Below are positions 17,493-25,393 of a DNA stretch of 64,000 nt, piece by piece. Source of the DNA: CALOFP01 sp942492635. GTDB taxonomy: Bacteria; UBP6; UBA1177; CALOFP01. How positions within the stretch are numbered: position 1 is the stretch's first letter; the number at the start of each line of letters is the position of its first letter. Location: positions 1,364,001-1,428,000 of the forward strand of contig CALOFP010000003.1 in NCBI GenBank assembly GCA_942492635.1, in the 5' to 3' direction. The notes beneath the pieces were generated by a model, which made no database searches, was not told the origin of the DNA, and saw only the letters and a list, made by a program, of their open reading frames with translations. The position numbers were made by a program, and so were the translations under genes.

Positions 17493-17999
17493 ATGAAAGA
17501 TTATGACGAAGATCAACATCTTGTAGATTCAAAAGCGGGATCGATGATCCGCATTGAAGGTGAACTTATCACCGTGAGGGATCAATCCCTCAAAAGGCTT
17601 CTTGCCGTGCATTCCGCCGGTGGAAAACTGCCTCTAGACCTCAGGAACAAAATCATTTTTTTCGCCGGACCGACTCCCGGATTCGATTCGGGCCACGGTT
17701 CCATAGGACCGACCACCAGCTGGCGTATGGCAAGCTACATACCGTTTCTTATCGAGATGGGAGTAAGGGCGGTTATCGGAAAAGGGGGATTTCCGGAGGA
17801 TACAGCAGAGACAATAAGAGAGAGTTCCATGCTCTACCTTCAGGCGCTCGGGGGTGCCGGAGCCTACTACGGATCGAGGGTGAAATCCATCGAAACAGTG
17901 CTCTATCCGGAGCTGGGACCCGAGGCGATTTTCCGTCTCGAAGTGAAAGACTTTCCTTTAATCATTTCAATAGATAACCATGGAAAAATATATCCATAG
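17493..17999 (+). CDS. fumarate hydratase, class I, beta subunit
   Basis: 168 aa; ATG at 17493, 2 bp after the alpha stop, so coupled translation is likely. It contains the family signature GPTPGFDSGHGSIGPTTSWRM and AVIGKGGF, which form the substrate-binding swivelling domain. The length is normal for the separate beta subunit. It pairs with the alpha subunit to make a class I fumarase (or TtdB-like dehydratase). Confidence 0.88.
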   Translation: MKDYDEDQHLVDSKAGSMIRIEGELITVRDQSLKRLLAVHSAGGKLPLDLRNKIIFFAGPTPGFDSGHGSIGPTTSWRMASYIPFLIEMGVRAVIGKGGFPEDTAETIRESSMLYLQALGGAGAYYGSRVKSIETVLYPELGPEAIFRLEVKDFPLIISIDNHGKIYP

Positions 18000-18028
18000 T
18001 CAGAATCAAAGATCAGGAGACTTTAATC

Positions 18029-18271
18029 ATGACTGAAAAAAAGTTTATCGAAGAAAAATTTGAGAACGACAAGTGCAAGCTTTTCGTTTTGCCGGAACTC
18101 TGCAAGGGATGCTACATCTGTATAGAGTTCTGCCCGACGAAGGCTCTTTCAATGGACAAGAAGAGGCTTGTAGCTACCGCTTCCGACATGGAAAAGTGCA
18201 TCGCCTGCGGCATGTGCGAACTCAGATGTCCGGATTTCGCAATATACATAGAAAAAAAAGCAAAGAACTAA
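18029..18271 (+). CDS. korD: 2-oxoacid:ferredoxin oxidoreductase delta subunit (2x[4Fe-4S])
   Basis: 80 aa; ATG after AGGAG. Two complete cluster-binding motifs, CKGCYICIEFCP and CIACGMCELRCP, mark an 8Fe ferredoxin-like subunit. It is the first gene of the delta-alpha-beta-gamma order and would pass electrons between the TPP-enzyme core and soluble ferredoxin. The next gene starts 15 bp downstream. Confidence 0.9.
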   Translation: MTEKKFIEEKFENDKCKLFVLPELCKGCYICIEFCPTKALSMDKKRLVATASDMEKCIACGMCELRCPDFAIYIEKKAKN

Positions 18272-18286
18272 GCGGAGGTTCATCAG

Positions 18287-19414
18287 ATGGACAACTATAA
18301 ATTCATACAGGGCAACATAGCCTGCGCTGAAGGCGCACTGTACGCCGGCTGCAACTTTTTCGGCGGATACCCGATAACACCTTCGACAGAAGTAGCGGAA
18401 GAGATGAGTGCCCGTCTCCCGATGATCGGCGGAAAATTCATCCAGATGGAAGATGAAATCGCCTCCATGGGATCGATCATCGGAGCATCACTTACAGGAT
18501 CAAAGGTAATGACTTCAACGAGCGGCCCGGGATTTTCCCTCATGCAGGAGCTTCTCGGATACGCCTGCATCGCAGAGGTTCCGCTTGTTCTCGTTGACAT
18601 AATGAGAGGAGGTCCTTCAACAGGTCTTCCCACAAGCCCGGCGCAGTCCGACCTTCTTCAGGCAAAGTGGGGTACACACGGCGACCATCCTACGATCGCC
18701 ATCGTACCAAGCTCCGTTGAAGAGATGTTCACAGAGACAGTAAGGGCCTTCAACCTCGCAGAGTACTTCCGTACACCGGTCATCATCCTCGGAGACGAGA
18801 TCATCGGCCACATGAGGGAAAGAATAAGAATCCCCGAACCGGGTGAACTTGAAGTCATCAACAGAACAGTTCCCAACAAGGACGGATTCTGCCCCCTTCC
18901 CTACCACACTACAGGCGGACGTCCTGCATGCATTCCGAACTTCGGGAAGAGCCGTTTCCATGTAACCGGTCTCAACCACGACGACACCGGATTCCCGACA
19001 ATGGATCCGGATGTTGTTGCTTTCGCCAACGAAAGAATCATAGGAAAAATATACGAACAGAGAGATATGATCGATAAGTTCGAAGCCAAGAACTGCGAAG
19101 ATGCCGAGATACTTCTTCTCGCAGTGGGTTCAGCTGCAAGAGCGGCAAACGAAGCGGTCGACATGCTCAGGGAGCAGGGCGTCAAGGCGGGTCTTTTCAG
19201 ACCGATAACACTCTGGCCTTTCCCCAAGGAGGATTTCGGAAAGTATGCGAAAAACGCACGCCACATCGTAATCCCCGAAATGAACCTCGGCCAGCTTAAG
19301 ACTGTTGCCGAAAGATTCACCGACGACAACTCCAAGCTTGTACCGGTAAATCTTGTAAACGGTGAGCCTATCGATCCCGAATTCATCATCTCAAAAATAA
19401 AGGACCTTAAGTAG
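18287..19414 (+). CDS. korA: 2-oxoglutarate (2-oxoacid):ferredoxin oxidoreductase alpha subunit
   Basis: 375 aa; ATG with GCGGAGG upstream. It has the pyrimidine-binding domain of the family: GNIACAEGALYAGCNFFGGYPITPSTEV, TSGPGFSLMQELLGYA, and RGGPSTGLPTSPAQSDL. The ~375-aa length with a separate small gamma subunit is typical of 2-oxoglutarate-type enzymes, so KorA is the best call; other 2-oxoacids cannot be excluded. Conserved Glu in FIQMEDEIAS is present. Confidence 0.9.
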   Translation: MDNYKFIQGNIACAEGALYAGCNFFGGYPITPSTEVAEEMSARLPMIGGKFIQMEDEIASMGSIIGASLTGSKVMTSTSGPGFSLMQELLGYACIAEVPLVLVDIMRGGPSTGLPTSPAQSDLLQAKWGTHGDHPTIAIVPSSVEEMFTETVRAFNLAEYFRTPVIILGDEIIGHMRERIRIPEPGELEVINRTVPNKDGFCPLPYHTTGGRPACIPNFGKSRFHVTGLNHDDTGFPTMDPDVVAFANERIIGKIYEQRDMIDKFEAKNCEDAEILLLAVGSAARAANEAVDMLREQGVKAGLFRPITLWPFPKEDFGKYAKNARHIVIPEMNLGQLKTVAERFTDDNSKLVPVNLVNGEPIDPEFIISKIKDLK

Positions 19415-19423
19415 GGGGCTAAA

Positions 19424-20251
19424 ATGTTCGATTATTCAAAATATCTCAGGAATGAAAAACTTCCTCACATATGGTGTCCCGGCTGCGGTCACGGGATCGT
19501 AATGAAATCTCTCGTCAGGGCAATTGAAAAGGCCGGATGGGACAAGGACGAGCTTATGGTGGTCAGCGGTATCGGTTGTGCATCCAGGCTTCCGGGCTAC
19601 ATCGATGCAAACACACTTCACACGGCTCACGGTCGTGCTCTCAGCTTCGCAACGGGAATCAAGCTCGCAAAGCCGGGAATGAAGGTTGTAGTCGTATCCG
19701 GAGACGGAGACGCAATGGCTATCGGTGGAAACCACTTCATCCACGCATGCCGTAGAAACATCGACATCACACTTGTCGTATTCAACAACGGAATCTACGG
19801 AATGACAGGCGGACAGTACTCTCCGACAACACACAACGGCGACATCACGGCGACATCACCGTACGGAAACATGGAACCCAACTTCGACGTTGTGGATCTT
19901 GCAAAGGGAGCCGGAGCTACATACGTGGCAAGAGGAACATCCTACCACGTACCACAGCTCGACAACCTGATACACAAGGGTCTCGTTCACAAGGGATTCT
20001 CCGTAATCGACGTAGCAGAAGCCTGCTACACAACACACGGAAGAAAGAACAGAAAGAGATTCAAATCCAACCTCGACATGATGAAGTACCAGAGAGACAA
20101 CGCCGTTTCCATAGCGAAGGCTAAGGATATGAGCCCCGAAGAGCTTGAAGGCAAAATCATCACAGGTATCCATCATGAAACCGTAAGGCCCGAGTTTACC
20201 GAGCAGTACGACAGGATCATAGAATCCTTAAAGGAGGGAGGAAACAAATGA
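19424..20251 (+). CDS. korB: 2-oxoglutarate (2-oxoacid):ferredoxin oxidoreductase beta subunit
   Basis: 275 aa; ATG after AGGGGG. The TPP-binding motif is clear: VVSGDGDAMAIGGNHFIHA ... VVFNNGIYGMTGGQ. Fe-S ligands at the N-terminus are in IWCPGCGHG and SGIGCASR. With the alpha subunit it forms the catalytic core that interconverts 2-oxoglutarate plus CoA and succinyl-CoA plus CO2. It overlaps the gamma gene by 4 bp. Confidence 0.92.
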   Translation: MFDYSKYLRNEKLPHIWCPGCGHGIVMKSLVRAIEKAGWDKDELMVVSGIGCASRLPGYIDANTLHTAHGRALSFATGIKLAKPGMKVVVVSGDGDAMAIGGNHFIHACRRNIDITLVVFNNGIYGMTGGQYSPTTHNGDITATSPYGNMEPNFDVVDLAKGAGATYVARGTSYHVPQLDNLIHKGLVHKGFSVIDVAEACYTTHGRKNRKRFKSNLDMMKYQRDNAVSIAKAKDMSPEELEGKIITGIHHETVRPEFTEQYDRIIESLKEGGNK

Positions 20252-20790
20252 AGTATGAAATTCGACTTACCGGAAGCGGTGGACAGGGAGTGATACTTGC
20301 ATCTGTAATCCTCGGTGCGGCGGCATCACTCTACGAGAAGAGATATGCGATTCAGTCACAGGCCTACGGACCTGAGGCACGAGGCGGAGCCACAAAGTCG
20401 GACGTCGTGATCAGCGACAAACCGATCATGTACCCCAAGGCGAGACACATCGACGTTCTTCTCTGCCTTACACAGAAGGCTGCCGACAAGTTCCTCCACA
20501 CAGCCAAGAAGGGATCCATAATCGTTATCGACAGCGATTATGTTGATCTTCCGGAGTCAGACGACTACACACTCTACAAACTTCCCCTAACCTCCACCAC
20601 AATGGACAAGATGGGAAGGCTCGTAGCGCTCAACGTCGTATCACTTTCCGCACTTGTTCAGCTTACTGGAATCGTAAGCGAAGAAGCGCTCAAGAGTGCA
20701 GTTCTCGACAAGGCTCCCAAGGGAACCGAAGAGTTCAACATAAACGCTCTTGCAATCGGAAAAGAGCTTGCAAATTCTGTAAAAGCGTAA
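20248..20790 (+). CDS. korC: 2-oxoglutarate (2-oxoacid):ferredoxin oxidoreductase gamma subunit
   Basis: 180 aa; ATG inside the korB stop (ATGA), with GGAGGGAGG upstream. Family motifs are RLTGSGGQGVILASVILGAAAS and QAYGPEARGGATKSDVVIS. It completes the four-subunit enzyme and is followed by a strong terminator that ends the fumarase-kor transcription unit. Confidence 0.92.
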   Translation: MKYEIRLTGSGGQGVILASVILGAAASLYEKRYAIQSQAYGPEARGGATKSDVVISDKPIMYPKARHIDVLLCLTQKAADKFLHTAKKGSIIVIDSDYVDLPESDDYTLYKLPLTSTTMDKMGRLVALNVVSLSALVQLTGIVSEEALKSAVLDKAPKGTEEFNINALAIGKELANSVKA

Positions 20791-20815
20791 CTCCTTTTAT
20801 CTGCATGGAATATTC

Positions 20816-20846
20816 AAAGGCGGGGATTCTTCCCCGCCTTTTTTTT
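20816..20846 (+). terminator. strong intrinsic terminator after korC
   Basis: A GC-rich stem (AAGGCGGGG against CCCCGCCTT, short loop) is followed by eight T. It lies about 25 bp after the korC stop. Confidence 0.9.
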
Positions 20847-20890
20847 AATGTAAAATCCATGACGACCAATAAAAATAATGAGAAATAACA

Positions 20891-20913
20891 ATTGAACTAA
20901 GCCGCTCCGCGGC
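20891..20913. repeat. left end motif and hairpin of the IS91-like element
   Basis: ATTGAACTA followed by a perfect 5-bp stem with 3-nt loop (GCCGC-TCC-GCGGC). It mirrors the right end at 23251-23271. Confidence 0.65.
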
Positions 20914-20939
20914 AGTTTTCTGAAACAAATTCAAGAATA

Positions 20940-21008
20940 GATATAACTTTATGGAAAAAGAGTGGTGTTCACGGGGAACACCACCATTACAAGAAATGGA
21001 GTTATATC
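20940..21008 (+). promoter_or_regulatory. nested hairpins over the recombinase translation start
   Basis: Outer stem: GATATAACT (20940-20948) pairs perfectly with AGTTATATC (21000-21008), which ends right at the ATG and takes in part of the GGAG ribosome binding site. Inner stem: GTGGTGTTC (20962-20970) pairs perfectly with GAACACCAC (20976-20984) around a 5-nt loop. The fold should restrict translation of the recombinase. The structure is seen; its function is inferred. Confidence 0.6.
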
Positions 21009-21329
21009 ATGCAGAAATCAAACGCACAAGAATTCGAGCATCTTTATTCACTTTACCAGGAAAATCTCAAGTTACAGGGTAAGGTAGAAACTACTATTGC
21101 CGCCTACAGCAGAGCGGTACGCAGGTTCGCGGAATTTTTCGACTATTCGATTATCGACCTTAAAAGGAACGACATGAAGCGTTACTTCGGTCAAATGATC
21201 GATAATTTTTCATGGGGAAAGGTTAACACCGAATTATGTGCCGTTAAGTTTTTCTGGAAATTCGTCATTGAAAAACCGCTTGATTGGGACAAAATCGTAA
21301 AGCCTCAGAATTTCAGTGGCTATTCCTGA
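21009..21329 (+). CDS. tyrosine recombinase, N-terminal (core-binding) part
   Basis: 106 aa; ATG 7 nt after GGAG. It matches the SAM-like DNA-binding domain of XerC/D-type integrases (LYQENLKLQGKVETTIAAYSRAVRRFAEFF ... LCAVKFFWKFVIEKPLDWD). The frame ends in GYS-stop just where the catalytic domain should begin. Reading one base later, the sequence continues NFS-VAIPDVLSLRET, so this is one recombinase gene broken by a frameshift, or two separately translated pieces. The overlap with the next frame is 14 bp. Confidence 0.75.
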   Translation: MQKSNAQEFEHLYSLYQENLKLQGKVETTIAAYSRAVRRFAEFFDYSIIDLKRNDMKRYFGQMIDNFSWGKVNTELCAVKFFWKFVIEKPLDWDKIVKPQNFSGYS

Positions 21330-21912
21330 TGTTCTCAGTCTTCGTGAGACAACGGAGCTTTTAAAATCGTTCCGAAAACCATGTTACAGAGCCCTCTTTT
21401 TTACAATATACAGCATGGGGCTTCGAATTTCAGAAGCGCTGAATCTGAAATGTGGAGATATCGACAGCGACCGTATGTTCGTTCACATCCGCTGCAGCAA
21501 GAGAAACAAGGATCGCTATGTTCCGCTGCCTGAACCGACTCTCGAAATCCTTCGTGACTATTGGAAAACCCATAGAAACCGGAACCTTCTATTTCCTCTT
21601 CTGATGGGTGCCCCGGAACGGATAAGAAATACCGATCGCCATATGACACCATATTCTGTTCAATCGGCAATCAGGAAGGCTGTCGAGGAAGTCGGAATTA
21701 AAAAAAAGATCACCACCCATTCTCTCAGGCACTGCTATGCGACTCACCTTCTTGAGGCAGGTCTTACCATCCCTCAGATAAAGGCGAACATGGGACATTC
21801 AAGTGTAATAACCACACTCAACTACCTGCAGATCACAAAAGAAGCCGGTCAAAACGCGGATAACGTTATCGAACAGATAATTTCAGCTGTTTATTCGGAA
21901 ATTACAAAATGA
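21316..21912 (+). CDS. tyrosine recombinase, catalytic part
   Basis: 198 aa as an independent frame from a GTG at 21316 with no ribosome binding site, hence probably the second half of a frameshifted gene. All catalytic residues can be found: Arg in MGLRISEALNL, Lys in SKRNKDRYVPLP, HxxR in HSLRHCYATHLLEAG, His in MGHSSV and the nucleophilic Tyr in TTLNYLQIT. A tyrosine recombinase directly ahead of the transposase is a known arrangement in some IS91-like elements. It overlaps the transposase start by 4 bp. Confidence 0.8.
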   Translation: MAIPDVLSLRETTELLKSFRKPCYRALFFTIYSMGLRISEALNLKCGDIDSDRMFVHIRCSKRNKDRYVPLPEPTLEILRDYWKTHRNRNLLFPLLMGAPERIRNTDRHMTPYSVQSAIRKAVEEVGIKKKITTHSLRHCYATHLLEAGLTIPQIKANMGHSSVITTLNYLQITKEAGQNADNVIEQIISAVYSEITK

Positions 21913-22988
21913 TTGCACTCGCCAACGTATTTGAAAATCACGGCGCGAAGACATTGGAAACGTTTGGCGAAATACTGCGTCCGGAGTGTTTTACGGCGAT
22001 GCGCAGAATAAAGGAGTGTCGCACCGCGGCCTCCGGCGAGCTGCATTACAGCTGTCCGGAATGCGGAGCCGAGCGGCAGGTTTACCAGTCGTGTGGTCAC
22101 AGAAGCTGTCCCCGTTGCCAGAACCATCTGACCACGGAATGGTTGGAGAAACAGAAGGCGAAACTGTTGCCTGTGAAATACTTCATGGTCACGTTTACAA
22201 TTCCGGCGGAACTGCATGTAATCGCGATGAGGCACGGCCGCCAATTCTACGACATGATGTTCAAGGCTTCCGCCGAGGCGATGAAGCAGCTGGCAGCGAA
22301 CAAGAAACATCTGGGCGGAGAGATCGGTTTTACCGGTGTTTTCCACAGCAACAGCAGGCGACTCAATTACCATCCGCACATCCACTACATCGTGCCGTCA
22401 GGAGCCATCTGCGAAAACGGCAGAGCATGGAAAGAGAAAAAGGGAAAGTATCTCATGCCGGCAAAGGTTCTTTCTTTGCTTTTCAGAGGCAAACTGATTG
22501 CATTAATGAAAGAAAAAGAGATGGAAATCCCCGTCGATCTTTATAAAAAAGATTGGGTTATCGATGTAAAGAATACAGGAACAGGACAGCCTGGCCTAGA
22601 GTATCTTTCGCGTTACCTTTACAGAGGCGTCATATCCGAAAAAAGGATTCTTAAGGATGAGAATGGAGAAGTAACATTCCGCTATACCGATTCGGGATCG
22701 AAAAAAGAGGAAACGCGTACTCTTCCCGGCGAAACCTTTCTCTACCTTGTATTGAAACATGTGCTGCCCAAAGGATTCAGAAGATGTAGAGACTACGGTT
22801 TCCTTCACGGCAACTCCAAGAAAAAATTGAACTTACTGCAACTCATACTCAATGTCGTAATAACCGGATCGGAAGAAAAAGTAAAACGGCCGACCTGCAA
22901 ATGCAAATCATGCAAAAAGGAAATGGTTCTCAAGGCAATCATCCCACAGGAATCAGGCGTTTTTATCAGCATCCGTGCCGGGCCTTGA
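21909..22988 (+). CDS. IS91-family HUH (Y2-type) transposase
   Basis: 359 aa; ATG overlapping the recombinase stop (ATGA). An N-terminal zinc-binding region contains CPECGAERQVYQSCGHRSCPRC. The metal-binding HUH motif is in NYHPHIHYIVPSG (His155, 157, 159). The catalytic tyrosines are in GLEYLSRYLYRG (Tyr232 and Tyr236). The C-terminus again has paired cysteines (CKCKSCKKE). Such enzymes move DNA by single-strand, rolling-circle-like transfer. The frame is intact and the length typical (~360-400 aa), so the transposase itself may be functional. Confidence 0.9.
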   Translation: MIALANVFENHGAKTLETFGEILRPECFTAMRRIKECRTAASGELHYSCPECGAERQVYQSCGHRSCPRCQNHLTTEWLEKQKAKLLPVKYFMVTFTIPAELHVIAMRHGRQFYDMMFKASAEAMKQLAANKKHLGGEIGFTGVFHSNSRRLNYHPHIHYIVPSGAICENGRAWKEKKGKYLMPAKVLSLLFRGKLIALMKEKEMEIPVDLYKKDWVIDVKNTGTGQPGLEYLSRYLYRGVISEKRILKDENGEVTFRYTDSGSKKEETRTLPGETFLYLVLKHVLPKGFRRCRDYGFLHGNSKKKLNLLQLILNVVITGSEEKVKRPTCKCKSCKKEMVLKAIIPQESGVFISIRAGP

Positions 22989-23411
22989 GCAGATCGAATA
23001 TGACGTTTTGAAAAATTGGAAATCATTTTAATAAAAGAAGAATGTATAACTGTGTCTTATGGAGAAAAAATGGATAAAAAGATCATAAAACAAGAGACTT
23101 GATAGTTTAGTCGGGAAAAGATGATGCAATTAAGTAGAAAATCGTATCACTTTTGCGAAGTATGATACTTCATTTTTCTAAAAGCTGACGTGAAACTGTC
23201 GGGCTTCGACACCTCTATCCAGAATATATTTCCTATTAATGTAGTGTCAACCCGCTCCGGGCTAGTTCAATATCGGATGATATTGTGGCTTCGCACAATA
23301 TATCCTTATTCATTTTGGCCTATAGGTAAGTTGAAAAAGATTTCAGAAAAAGAAGAAAATTGAGCTGAACCGGACTGTTTTTTTCCAAGCCATAGATTTT
23401 TTAAACTGAAG
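22989..23411. other. non-coding right part of the IS91-like element and flank
   Basis: 423 bp without a gene. It contains the ori-side end of the element (hairpin and TAGTTCAAT at 23251-23271), and just beyond it a second hairpin, ATATTGTG-GCTTCG-CACAATAT (23280-23301). An imperfect palindrome (GTATCACTT...AAGTATGATAC) lies near 23145-23172 inside the element. Confidence 0.6.
23280..23301. other. perfect 8-bp hairpin next to the IS91-like element's right end
   Basis: ATATTGTG, loop GCTTCG, CACAATAT, 8 bp outside the TAGTTCAAT end motif. There is no T-run, so it is not a clear terminator. It may be a target-site feature. Confidence 0.5.
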
Positions 23412-23804
23412 TCAGCTCCAGAGCCTCTCCATTTCCTCGGGAGCGGAGAGTTTTCCGTTTACTATACAGACAGAAGTAACTCTACCTTTAAGCATTAGTT
23501 TGTTGTCTGTTTTACGATAAACATCCTGATAAAAAACTATTTTAACTCGTCCCTCCTTTTTAACGTTGAGCCTAACAGCAAATTCATCTCCACTTTTGAG
23601 AGAATTCTTAAACTCCATTTCAACTCTGGCAACAACACAGTCGATTCCCTCATTGTGCAGCTCTGCGAAATCGAATCCCTTCGTCTTTATAAACTCGTGC
23701 CTTGTATGTTCAAGATAGTTCTGGTAAACGGAGTTGTTTACAATTCCCTGCAGGTCACATTCGTAATCCCGTACCTTGAAATCAAGCTCGTATACATATT
23801 CCAT
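23412..23804 (-). CDS. acyl-CoA thioesterase, 4HBT/YbgC type
   Basis: 130 aa; ATG at 23804 with AAAGGAG upstream. Hot-dog fold of the 4-hydroxybenzoyl-CoA thioesterase family: FKVRDYECDLQGIVNNSVYQNYLEHTRHEF contains the usual Asp and the N-x-x-Y-x-x-Y-x-E-x-x-R pattern. It would hydrolyse acyl-CoA thioesters in the cytoplasm. A terminator separates it from the rubredoxin operon upstream, so it is probably a separate unit. Confidence 0.85.
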   Translation of the reverse strand: MEYVYELDFKVRDYECDLQGIVNNSVYQNYLEHTRHEFIKTKGFDFAELHNEGIDCVVARVEMEFKNSLKSGDEFAVRLNVKKEGRVKIVFYQDVYRKTDNKLMLKGRVTSVCIVNGKLSAPEEMERLWS

Positions 23805-23955
23805 CTATCAAATCTCCTTTCAAATTAAAGTTCAGTGGCTATTGTACTCCTAAACATACAGAATCAAATAATTTTATAAAAATGCAGGAAAAATCGTTCT
23901 AGGAAAAAAATTTGATCCATAAAAAGGAAAAATACGAGCAGCGAACCGGTACCAT

Positions 23956-23981
23956 AAAAAAAGGGACTCCTAAGAGTCCCT
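23956..23981 (-). terminator. intrinsic terminator of the oxygen-defence operon
   Basis: On the minus strand, an 8-bp stem (AGGGACTC against GAGTCCCT, 4-nt loop) is followed by seven T. It lies just after the rubredoxin stop codon. Confidence 0.85.
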
Positions 23982-24005
23982 CTAAATATCGTTATTCGGA
24001 ATCAA

Positions 24006-24164
24006 CTACTCTTCCGAAAAGCTGTCCTTGCCAACGCCGCATACAGGACAGAGCCAATCTCCGGGAACATCTTCCCAAGCTGTACCTTCCGCAACACCGT
24101 TATCAGGATCACCTGTTTCGGGATCGTAAACATATCCGCAAACGTCACATACGTACTTTTTCAT
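24006..24164 (-). CDS. rubredoxin
   Basis: 52 aa; ATG at 24164 with AGGAGG upstream. The iron site is complete: KYVCDVCGYVYDPETGDPDNG and, near the end, DWLCPVCGVGKD, giving the Cys-x2-Cys...Cys-x2-Cys set for one Fe. The aromatic core residues (Tyr4, Tyr11, Tyr13, Trp30, Trp37, Phe49) are as expected. It carries single electrons from the NAD(P)H:rubredoxin reductase (first gene of the operon) to the flavodiiron protein encoded 11 bp upstream, and probably to the superoxide reductase and rubrerythrin. It is the last gene before the terminator. Confidence 0.95.
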   Translation of the reverse strand: MKKYVCDVCGYVYDPETGDPDNGVAEGTAWEDVPGDWLCPVCGVGKDSFSEE

Positions 24165-24175
24165 TTCATCCTCCT

Positions 24176-25381
24176 TTATTTAACTGTTTGATTAATGGCT
24201 GCCGCCACTTTCTTTCCGAGCTCCATGCAACTCTCGATAACTTTTTCATCCGGAACATACTTTGCCTTAACTTCGTCTACAACGTTGCATCCCATCGCTT
24301 CGAGGTACTCGCGAACCTGCTTCGTAGCCTCGCCGCTCCAACCGAAGCTTCCGAAAGCCGCCGCTACGGGAGTATTGAACTTGAGTCCCTTAACGTAGGT
24401 GAGAACGTCGGCTACGGCCGGGAAAATATTGTTGTTGAGTGTGGGCGATCCAGCAACGATGGCGGCTGCATCGATAAGTTCGCTTGCAACATCGCTTCTG
24501 TCGTTTGCAGAAAGGGGCATAACCTCAACCTTGATTCCCTCTTCGATGAGTGAATCAGCGATGTAGTGAGCCATCTTTTCGGTGCTGTGCCACATTGTGT
24601 CGAAAACCACCACAGCCTTCTTTTCAACCTTTCTCTCCGCCCACTTCTGGTAGAGTCCGACCATTTTGGAGAAAAGATCCATATCTGTCCAGATCGGTCC
24701 GTGATCGGGAGCTACATACTTGAACTCCAGCCCGCTTTCCGCAACTTTCTTTATCAGCTTGAGGACAAACGGCGCGTAGAGTGTAATGATGTTTGCAAAG
24801 TAGTCGGAAGACTGTTTTTCGAGAAGTGTCCAGTCCAGTTCCCTGTCGAATCTCTCGCTTGTGGCAAGATGCATTCCAAAGGCATCCTGGGAGAAGAGAA
24901 CCTTATCCTCTACAAGATAGCTGAACATTGAATCGGGCCAGTGGAGCATTCTGGTTTCCATGAAGGAGACCGTTTTTGCTCCGAGGCTCAGAGTTTCTCC
25001 GTCGTTAACGGCCACCAATTCCGCGCCGATATCTCCGAAGTGTGCCTTGAGAGCCACAACACCCATCTTGGATGCAAAAACCTTCTCAGGTTTCACAGCC
25101 TTGACAACGGATGCTATAGAACCGCTGTGATCCGGTTCGGAGTGATTGGAGATGATGTAGTCAATCTTCTCGGGATCGATAACAGAGGAAATTCTGGAAA
25201 GAAGTTCTTCCTCAAAACCCTTTTTTACCGTATCGACGAGGGTGATCTTTTCATCAATTATGAGAAAGGCGTTGTATGTTGTTCCACGGCTTGTCGTGTA
25301 GCCGTGAAAGTTTCTTACGCCCCAATCGATTGCTCCTACCCAGTAGACATTCTCAGTAATCTTTTTTGCTTTGAGATTCAT
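24176..25381 (-). CDS. A-type flavoprotein (flavodiiron rubredoxin:oxygen oxidoreductase)
   Basis: 401 aa; ATG at 25381 after AAGGAG. The N-terminal beta-lactamase-like diiron domain contains SNHSEPDHSGSI with the H-x-E-x-D-H iron ligands, and further ligand regions around LHWPDSMFSY and APDHGPIW. The C-terminal flavodoxin domain (~250-401) begins KKAVVVFDTMWHSTEKMA, the FMN phosphate loop. It reduces O2 to water, or NO in some members, using electrons from rubredoxin, whose gene follows by 11 bp. Length and domain order are standard for class A proteins. Confidence 0.95.
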   Translation of the reverse strand: MNLKAKKITENVYWVGAIDWGVRNFHGYTTSRGTTYNAFLIIDEKITLVDTVKKGFEEELLSRISSVIDPEKIDYIISNHSEPDHSGSIASVVKAVKPEKVFASKMGVVALKAHFGDIGAELVAVNDGETLSLGAKTVSFMETRMLHWPDSMFSYLVEDKVLFSQDAFGMHLATSERFDRELDWTLLEKQSSDYFANIITLYAPFVLKLIKKVAESGLEFKYVAPDHGPIWTDMDLFSKMVGLYQKWAERKVEKKAVVVFDTMWHSTEKMAHYIADSLIEEGIKVEVMPLSANDRSDVASELIDAAAIVAGSPTLNNNIFPAVADVLTYVKGLKFNTPVAAAFGSFGWSGEATKQVREYLEAMGCNVVDEVKAKYVPDEKVIESCMELGKKVAAAINQTVK

Positions 25382-25393
25382 TCCCGCAACTCC

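Larger units (their letters stand above)
20891..23271 (+). mobile_element. IS91-like HUH element with accessory tyrosine recombinase
   Basis: The element carries a tyrosine recombinase (split) and an IS91-family HUH transposase overlapping by 4 bp. Both edges show the same arrangement in mirror image: left ATTGAACTA (20891-20899), then the hairpin GCCGCTCCGCGGC (20901-20913); right hairpin CCCGCTCCGGG (23251-23261), then TAGTTCAAT (23263-23271). Both hairpins share CCGCTCCG. A GTTC follows the right hairpin, matching the tetranucleotide that IS91-type elements abut at their ori end. No target duplication is expected for this family. The exact ends are inferred from these motifs. Confidence 0.75.
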
